This document shows positions 59,199-64,000 of a DNA stretch of 64,000 bases, piece by piece. The stretch covers positions 56,964 through 120,963 of the forward strand of contig JAKAKJ010000084.1 in the NCBI GenBank assembly GCA_021824575.1, given 5' to 3'. This DNA comes from Chloroflexota bacterium. Its GTDB lineage: Bacteria > Chloroflexota > Anaerolineae > Anaerolineales > Villigracilaceae. Position 1 is the first letter of the stretch. Each line of letters starts with the position of its first letter. A program made the translations under genes and the position numbers. The notes below the pieces were generated by a model. That model searched no databases, was not told the origin of the DNA, and saw only the letters and a list, made by a program, of their open reading frames with translations.

Positions 59199-60677
59199 CT
59201 ATTTTCGCCTGCTGCTCGTACCAAGCAGGGACCCCATCAAGCCGCGCACAAGTTCACGTTGGATTTGCCGCCCTGCTGGGCTATTGACGATTTTGAGCGC
59301 CTGATCCAATGCGGTCGGTTCCGGCTTGCTGCTCTTGCGTTTTTCAGAAGGCTCTGCTTGTGTTGTTCCTTGAGTTTGACCGATCACGGCCGAGCCAGAT
59401 GTCATTGTCCGACCTTGAAGTTTTTCATAGGCTGACTCTCGATCAATGACCTGTTCGTAGCGTCCATACACAGGGGAACTTTTGATGATCTGCTGACGTA
59501 TCTCGGGCGCGACGGGACCAATCTGGCTGGTCGGCGGCAGCATGAAGGCGCGCTGAACGATGCCCGGCATGCCTTTTTCGTCCAGCAAAGAGACTAAAGC
59601 CTCCCCAACCCTCAATTCCGTAATGGCTTTGGCTACGTCCAGTTTCGGGTTGCTGCGGAAAGTCTGAGCGGCTGATTTTACGGCCTTTTGATCCAGGGGC
59701 GTAAAAGCGCGCAGTGCATGTTGTACGCGGTTGCTTAACTGTCCAAGCACCATCTCCGGGATATCCAGCGGATTCTGGCTGACGAAGTACACGCCCACCC
59801 CTTTGGAGCGAATCAGCCGCACAACCTGTTCGATCTTTTCGAGCAGAGCCTTTGGCGCATCGTTGAATAATAGATGCGCTTCATCAAAGAAGAAAGCCAG
59901 TTTTGGTTTTTCCGCGTCGCCGATTTCAGGCAGTCGCTCAAAAAGTTCGGAAAGCAACCAGAGGAGGAATGTCGCGTAGGTTTTGGGTGTCAACATCAAT
60001 TTATCTGCCGCCAAAACATTTATCATTCCGCGCCCCTTTGAATCTGTTTGGATCATATCTTCCAGGTTCAGGGCCGGCTCTCCAAAAAACTTGTCGCCGC
60101 CTTGCTGATCCAGTGTCAGGAGACTGCGCTGTACCGCGCCAATACTGGCCCCAGAAATATTTCCATACATGGTTTGGAATTGCGCGGCGTTGTTGCCTGC
60201 GTACTGCAACATGGCCTGCAAATCCTTGAGATCGAGCAGGAGCAGCCCATTATCGTCTGCAACCTTGAACACAAGACTCAGAACTGCGCTCTGAGTGTCG
60301 TTCAGATCAAACAGGCGCGCTAGCAGTAAAGGCCCCATTTCTGAGATGGTTGCGCGAATGGGGTGTCCCTGTTCTCCAAATACATCCCAATAAATAACGG
60401 GATAACCTTGAAAGGAAAAGTCCTTGAGTTTCAAGAGTTGAATGCGTTCCTGGATTTTGGGATTGTCCCTGCCTGGCTGGCTAATTCCTGACAGATCTCC
60501 CTTCACATCAGACATAAAGACGGAAACACCGATGCGGCTGAGGCCTTCGGCAAGCACCTGCAAACTGATTGTCTTTCCTGTGCCGGTCGCGCCGGCAATC
60601 AATCCGTGGCGGTTTGCCATTTGCGGTAATAAATAAAGATCGGTTTCCCCTTGCGCGATTCGAATCGGGTCGGCCAT
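59199..60677 (-). CDS. HerA-like (DUF853) P-loop ATPase
   Basis: This 492-residue ATPase matches the DUF853/HerA-helicase-like family: Walker A '[12 protein letters not shown]' at residues 29-36, '[14 protein letters not shown]', Walker B '[15 protein letters not shown]' and a sensor region '[27 protein letters not shown]'. The C-terminus is basic and low-complexity. Such proteins are conserved in many bacteria, but their biological role (DNA translocase or helicase) is unproven. It is monocistronic with a strong terminator; the start has AGGAGATTTC upstream. Confidence 0.93.
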   Translation of the reverse strand: MADPIRIAQGETDLYLLPQMANRHGLIAGATGTGKTISLQVLAEGLSRIGVSVFMSDVKGDLSGISQPGRDNPKIQERIQLLKLKDFSFQGYPVIYWDVFGEQGHPIRATISEMGPLLLARLFDLNDTQSAVLSLVFKVADDNGLLLLDLKDLQAMLQYAGNNAAQFQTMYGNISGASIGAVQRSLLTLDQQGGDKFFGEPALNLEDMIQTDSKGRGMINVLAADKLMLTPKTYATFLLWLLSELFERLPEIGDAEKPKLAFFFDEAHLLFNDAPKALLEKIEQVVRLIRSKGVGVYFVSQNPLDIPEMVLGQLSNRVQHALRAFTPLDQKAVKSAAQTFRSNPKLDVAKAITELRVGEALVSLLDEKGMPGIVQRAFMLPPTSQIGPVAPEIRQQIIKSSPVYGRYEQVIDRESAYEKLQGRTMTSGSAVIGQTQGTTQAEPSEKRKSSKPEPTALDQALKIVNSPAGRQIQRELVRGLMGSLLGTSSRRK

Positions 60678-60777
60678 GAAATCTCCTGTTACGGCGGTTG
60701 AAATGTTGGATTGATAAGAATACAGGCTGGCATAGTCGCGGAGTCGACCAACCAGCCAGCCTGTTCCACTTTACCTG

Positions 60778-60948
60778 TTAAAAGCCTTCCAACAGGTTTC
60801 CTAGAGCCAGGATTATGAAGGCGATCACAACCAGCCAAAATGCGAGGCCGGAAAGCACCGGAATCGTCACGAGATAGGCGATTACACCAACGACTGCAAC
60901 GATTACGGCGATCCAGAATGTAATTTGCTTGGGTTCACTGAGATTCAT
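60778..60948 (-). CDS. Small two-helix membrane protein
   Basis: This is a 56-residue protein with two hydrophobic helices ('ITFWIAVIVAVVGVIAYLV', 'GLAFWLVVIAFIILALGN') and a short tail. GGAGGCAAAT directly precedes the ATG at 60948, much better than the longer ORF-track start. No family is recognised; it lies in a run of small putative stress proteins. Confidence 0.75.
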   Translation of the reverse strand: MNLSEPKQITFWIAVIVAVVGVIAYLVTIPVLSGLAFWLVVIAFIILALGNLLEGF

Positions 60949-61056
60949 ATTTGCCTCCAGATGAATTGATAGTAACCTTCGTGACTCCGCAGCCAAATAG
61001 GCCAGTTATCGAAGGACTTGCTCTTGCTGCCCTTCTCAACAGTTATGCAGCCCAAC

Positions 61057-61449
61057 TCAATGATGGTGCTCGTGTTCCTCTGCAAAAACCGCTTCAGCCT
61101 TGGTTTTGTGGGTGGTTCCATCGGGATGGTTTGGCGGTGAATAAATGGTGTAAAGGAACGCAGGTACAGTTTTTGACGTGTTGATCACGTTATGGTAGGT
61201 GCCCGCGGGAATGATGGCTGCATCATCCTGGTGCAGGACATGTTCTTCCTTTCCATTGAGGATGAACTTTGCCTCCCCGGCCTCGATCCTGAAGAATTGA
61301 TCAACCTGTTCATGCGCCTCGTTGCCGATCTCCTCTCCGGGTTGCAGGCACATCACCACCAGTTGACAGAATTTCCCGGTGTACAGCACCTTGCGAAAGT
61401 TCCTGTTTGAAAGAGTTTCTTCTTCAATGGGACCGAAATAACCTGTCAT
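61057..61449 (-). CDS. Cupin-domain protein (mannose-6-phosphate isomerase-like)
   Basis: This 130-residue cupin has motif 1 'PGEEIGNEAHEQVDQFFRIEAGEA' in part (His ligand plus Glu) and motif 2 'DDAAIIPAGTYHNVINTS'. The tail 'EEHEHHH' is His-rich and could bind metal. Related proteins in other bacteria are induced by stress, but no catalytic role is established. It is followed by a small membrane protein gene about 110 bases away. Confidence 0.87.
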   Translation of the reverse strand: MTGYFGPIEEETLSNRNFRKVLYTGKFCQLVVMCLQPGEEIGNEAHEQVDQFFRIEAGEAKFILNGKEEHVLHQDDAAIIPAGTYHNVINTSKTVPAFLYTIYSPPNHPDGTTHKTKAEAVFAEEHEHHH

Positions 61450-61530
61450 GGGTTCAGCTCCTTTTCATGAAGTACTCTTGCGTTGACTGCGTCAGGATGA
61501 TTCGAAACGCCGCGCGATCCCCGGATGGTT

Positions 61531-61932
61531 CTAATAAGTGACAACCCTCCGCAGTTTTTTGGCTTGTTTGATCCAGTCTTCGGTTTGCTTCAGGGTAGGC
61601 ATCTTGTTGACCAGATTTTTGGCCTGATTTATTTCCTGCATCTTCGCATACAGATTGTTTGCCACGCGCTTGGACAGTTCGAGAACGGTGTCAACGCCGG
61701 CTTCTTCGAGCAGATCGGAATATTGACTCCCGACTCCCTTGATCCGGTACAAGTCGGCAAGGTTCACCCATTCCAGGATCAGGCTGTTTCCAATCTTGGT
61801 CATGGCTTCAATTTCACTGCGACCTTCGGCGGACGCACCTTTTTTCAAGAGCGCCTCTGTCGTGCGGATGCCGGCCTTTGCCAGCTTTTCAGCATACGCT
61901 GGACCGATTCCCTGCACATCAATGATTTTCAT
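61531..61932 (-). CDS. DUF4332 protein with helix-hairpin-helix motifs
   Basis: This 133-residue all-helical protein has two HhH-like motifs: 'IDVQGIGPAYAEKLAKAGIRTTEALL' and 'LYRIKGVGSQYSDLLEEAGVDTVLEL'. This is the DUF4332 signature, resembling DNA-binding HhH pairs. A DNA-binding or nucleoid role is likely but unproven. AAGGAGAAAA precedes the ATG. It lies in the cluster of small DUF proteins. Confidence 0.88.
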   Translation of the reverse strand: MKIIDVQGIGPAYAEKLAKAGIRTTEALLKKGASAEGRSEIEAMTKIGNSLILEWVNLADLYRIKGVGSQYSDLLEEAGVDTVLELSKRVANNLYAKMQEINQAKNLVNKMPTLKQTEDWIKQAKKLRRVVTY

Positions 61933-62004
61933 TTTTTTCTCCTTGTCAAAGTGTTGTCGTTGATGAGCTATCTCATCTTGTTGAAACCTGCTGTGACGGA
62001 TAAA

Positions 62005-62592
62005 TCATTTTCCTCCCAGCAGTTTGCCCGCCATGCCCAGCACCTCGTCCAAAGCTGAACCATCTCGATTTGTATCCAATAGAGTGTTCAACACATTCAT
62101 CATGCCGGGGTTGGACTCGCGCTCCAACTGTTGTTGGCCGCCAAGAAAAGCCGACAGGCCATTTGTATCCAAATTATTTTGCTGCCGCTGCTGGCCGAGC
62201 AATCCCATTACTAGCGGAGCGGCAATTTGCAGAAGTTGTCCGATCTGGCTGCTGTTCAGTCCGGTGCCCTGAGCCAGGCCTTGTGTGACCACAGGCTGCT
62301 GTCCGCCGAGGACATGATTCAGAATTCCGGCCCCATTGGCAGATTGGGGATTATCCAGAAAGCCTGACACATTATTCAAGATGGAACCATCATGGTCCCG
62401 GGTCAAAGCCTGATGAAGCGCCTGTGCTTCCTCAGGTTTGGATGCGTTGTTGGCCAAGGCTGATAGGAGCAGCGGCAGCGCCGCTGATAACGCCGTGCTG
62501 GTTGTTTGCTCATCCGCGCCAATCTGTTGTCCAATACGGGATAGGTCTTGACCGGATAATTGTTGCATCAATTGTTGTGTCAAAGCATCCAT
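62005..62592 (-). CDS. DUF937 family protein
   Basis: This 195-residue low-complexity, Gln/Leu/Gly-rich protein matches DUF937: 'DLSRIGQQIGADEQTTSTALSAALPLLLSAL', 'AGILNHVLGGQQP' and 'LAPLVMGLLGQQ'-type repeats, ending 'DEVLGMAGKLLGGK'. It is predicted helical and aggregation-prone; function unknown. The start is set by GGAGGAGCAAAAG before ATG 62592; the ORF-track extension runs into the neighbouring gap. Confidence 0.88.
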   Translation of the reverse strand: MDALTQQLMQQLSGQDLSRIGQQIGADEQTTSTALSAALPLLLSALANNASKPEEAQALHQALTRDHDGSILNNVSGFLDNPQSANGAGILNHVLGGQQPVVTQGLAQGTGLNSSQIGQLLQIAAPLVMGLLGQQRQQNNLDTNGLSAFLGGQQQLERESNPGMMNVLNTLLDTNRDGSALDEVLGMAGKLLGGK

Positions 62593-62767
62593 CTTTTGCT
62601 CCTCCGAATTTATTGGCCGCCGTTGCATGGTGGGCAACAGGGTGTCTAACCCTCTTCGTGACGGCGACACGCTAACGCGGCACCCAACGACGCTTGGTAC
62701 GTTGATCTGGTTATGCCCGACGCGTTGGGCGCCGCTCTTTTGCACATGGGATGTTGCTTGTGCTTGA

Positions 62768-63184
62768 TTAGTGCAAAAGACTTTCAGGAATATTCCCGCC
62801 GTTCTCGGCGATCTTCTGCAGCACAGTCTTGTGCAGCCAGGTGTTCATTTTGGCAGAGTCGCTCATCAAATCTGCGGGGCAGCCAAGCTCGGTGGCAAGC
62901 TCTTTGCGGGCGCTAAAACTGCTGTCAATTCCGAGCAGCTTCAACAAATCAACGATCGAAACTTTCCAATCGAGTCCAGATTGTTCACCTGCGAGGTTAT
63001 CGAGCTTGCTCATCACATCCACGACCGGGATGGCAGCAACGGCAGGCGTTACCGGTTTCGGTGCAGTGTAGTTGGAAGTCTGTGGAGTAGCGAAAGCGGC
63101 GGGTTTGGCCGGTGCGGTGGCTGCAGCCGGTGCGGCAGGTTTCTGAATACCAAGCTTTTGAAGAATTGTACTAAAGATACTCAT
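62768..63184 (-). CDS. DUF3597 family protein
   Basis: This 138-residue protein has an N-terminal 'MSIFSTILQKLGI', an Ala/Pro-rich linker (about residues 15-50), and the DUF3597 core 'DVMSKLDNLAGEQSGLDWKVSIVDLLKLLGIDSSFSARKELATELG'. It resembles LysM-associated DUF3597 proteins, but no LysM is present. Function unknown. AAAGGACCTCC precedes the ATG. It is the middle member of the small-protein cluster. Confidence 0.9.
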   Translation of the reverse strand: MSIFSTILQKLGIQKPAAPAAATAPAKPAAFATPQTSNYTAPKPVTPAVAAIPVVDVMSKLDNLAGEQSGLDWKVSIVDLLKLLGIDSSFSARKELATELGCPADLMSDSAKMNTWLHKTVLQKIAENGGNIPESLLH

Positions 63185-63212
63185 TGGAGGTCCTTTCTAT
63201 TAACGGGTCAGA

Positions 63213-63416
63213 TTATTTCTTTTTTCCAAGCAGGCCGCCCAGCACATTCTCAGCCGCTTTGACGTTGCCGTCATTGCTCAACAACGCATCAATTTGCGGA
63301 CCCACCGCCGCAGGCAGTTTTTTCTTCAGGTAATCAACGACGAGTTTGACAATAGTCTGGGCTGTGGCTTCCGGAATGCCGGTCTTTTTGACGATCAAGC
63401 TGACTAACTCATTCAT
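63213..63416 (-). CDS. Small helical protein (DUF937/DUF2267-like)
   Basis: This is a 67-residue protein, 'MNELVSLIVKKTGIPEATAQTIV' followed by 'VVDYLKKKLPAAVGPQIDALL' and a 'VLGGLLGKKK' tail. The end resembles the DUF937 tail, so the two may be related. GGAGGAATATG lies just upstream of the ATG at 63416. It is the first gene after a consensus promoter and likely co-transcribed with DUF3597. Confidence 0.75.
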   Translation of the reverse strand: MNELVSLIVKKTGIPEATAQTIVKLVVDYLKKKLPAAVGPQIDALLSNDGNVKAAENVLGGLLGKKK

Positions 63417-63887
63417 GCATATTCCTCCGAATCGAATCCCCTCGACGACTGGATGATGAATCTCATCCATTTCCATTACTACGAGACTAGTCCCACTTAA
63501 ATGTCATAATAGCATGTCTTGACAAGTATTTCAATAGCGAATGTCATATTCAAGCGAATCTGATAATTGAAGCCTGTATATTTTAGGCATCGCTGATTGT
63601 TTGCATAAAATCATTTTGTTGTATTTTGCAAGAGGTTGATAAAAATTTTCTATTCCACAATATTGATTGGCAATTCATTCTTATCACCGGAGTCAAGGTT
63701 ATGGATTTTACCGGTCTGTTTAAATTGGACTTGAGTCAGAATATGCTTGATCAGGGCAGGGATGCGATGCGGGGACTCCTGCTTGTATCGTTTGCCAGTT
63801 ATCTCTATAATGAACTTAGCAGCAAGAACATTTGCTGGGTGTGAGGGAGATGTGCCATCCGGGCACGTGATTGCGGAGGGTCGGAAG
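63417..63887. other. Gene-poor 471-bp stretch with a divergent promoter region
   Basis: It holds the minus-strand promoter of the small-protein cluster at 63506-63534. Two overlapping ORFs on opposite strands (63626-63844 and 63650-63913) lack family matches and good initiation context; an ATG at 63701 has GGAG eight bases upstream and could start a 47-residue peptide, but I do not call it. A short GTGCC-GGCAC hairpin lies at 63852-63866. Confidence 0.5.
63506..63534 (-). promoter_or_regulatory. Promoter of the small DUF-protein cluster
   Basis: Minus-strand TTGAAA, 17 bases and TATTAT precede a leader of about 80 bases before the ATG at 63416, ending with a GGAGG site. Confidence 0.65.
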
Positions 63888-64000
63888 ATGAACAAGTCTA
63901 TGAATCGCGGCATTGCGGCTGTACTGGTTGTATGGTTGGCGGCCTCGGCATGCCAATTCCTGACAGGTGTTCCGCAGACTTCAACGGTACCAGCACAAGA
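63888..64000 (+). CDS. Partial lipoprotein (N-terminus)
   Basis: The window ends inside this gene. The first 37 residues show a lipoprotein signal peptide: 'MNKSMNRGIAAVLVVWLAASAC' in part, with lipobox 'AASAC', then the start of a Thr/Pro linker ('GVPQTSTVPAQ'). GCGGAGGGTCGGAAG gives a good ribosome binding site. Too short to assign a family. Confidence 0.7.
   Translation, partial: MNKSMNRGIAAVLVVWLAASACQFLTGVPQTSTVPAQ

Noticed and set aside
63626-63913. Two overlapping ORFs near the right edge
   Set aside because: They run on opposite strands, match no family I know and lack convincing initiation context.

Overview
The window looks like a chromosomal segment of a Chloroflexota bacterium, most likely class Anaerolineae. 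This is inferred from the mix of genes: many lipoproteins with Pro/Thr-rich linkers and SH3-like domains, an archaeal/eukaryotic-type prolyl-tRNA synthetase, small Chloroflexota-style DUF proteins, and moderate GC. I could not run a taxonomic search. I saw no rRNA, tRNA, CRISPR array, prophage or intact insertion sequence. One small REP-associated tyrosine transposase (RAYT) is the only transposase-like gene.

Layout. 1-1.4 kb: yggS-yggT-yggU. 1.6-5.3 kb: a PLP aminotransferase converging on a TPR lytic transglycosylase. 5.5-10.8 kb: a PfkB (adenosine-kinase-like) gene with ahcY, a RAYT island with REP palindromes, and typA. 10.8-14.3 kb: four tandem paralogous SH3-domain lipoproteins on the minus strand. 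14.3-20.5 kb: a seven-gene minus-strand tyrosine/homogentisate operon (hpd, fumarylacetoacetase family, cupin, two sister lipoproteins, hmgA, HD-GYP). 20.7-36.2 kb: housekeeping and stress genes, including a PTP-like/YbaK pair, alpha/beta hydrolase, CPBP protease, NUDIX, pirin, arylsulfotransferase-like lipoprotein, an M20-phosphatase-EamA-nucleoside kinase operon, a serine hydrolase operon, USP, nitroreductase and dienelactone hydrolase. 36.4-46.5 kb: membrane HD-GYP, alaS, acs, a HEAT-repeat operon, proS and a LOG-like gene. 46.5-52 kb: a candidate small RNA, two DppB/DppC-type permeases, cca, an IMPase and a DUF2726 protein. 52-59 kb: a GbsR-type regulated operon, a peptidase-FecR-lipoprotein operon, MBL, PIG-L and ricT. 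59-64 kb: a HerA-like ATPase, a run of small putative stress proteins (cupin, DUF4332, DUF937, DUF3597) and the start of another lipoprotein.

Genes that work together. AhcY makes adenosine and homocysteine, and the adjacent PfkB kinase is well placed to remove adenosine. Hpd, HmgA and the FAH-family enzyme cover tyrosine breakdown from 4-hydroxyphenylpyruvate to fumarate and acetoacetate, apart from a missing maleylacetoacetate isomerase. The GbsR regulator has a consensus promoter followed by a perfect operator palindrome and leads a three-gene operon.

Most notable non-coding signals. (1) A recurrent promoter layout puts the -10 box 6-7 bases before the ATG (lytic transglycosylase, cca, IMPase, DUF2726, ricT, probably yggS), implying leaderless mRNAs. 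(2) REP-like palindromes begin with GTAG on at least one strand, and one lies in frame inside the RAYT gene. (3) A roughly 140-nt putative small RNA has a good -10 box and a strong terminator. (4) Several families of intergenic inverted repeats occur. Start codons were moved from the ORF track wherever signal peptides, ribosome binding sites or promoters pointed to a shorter protein.
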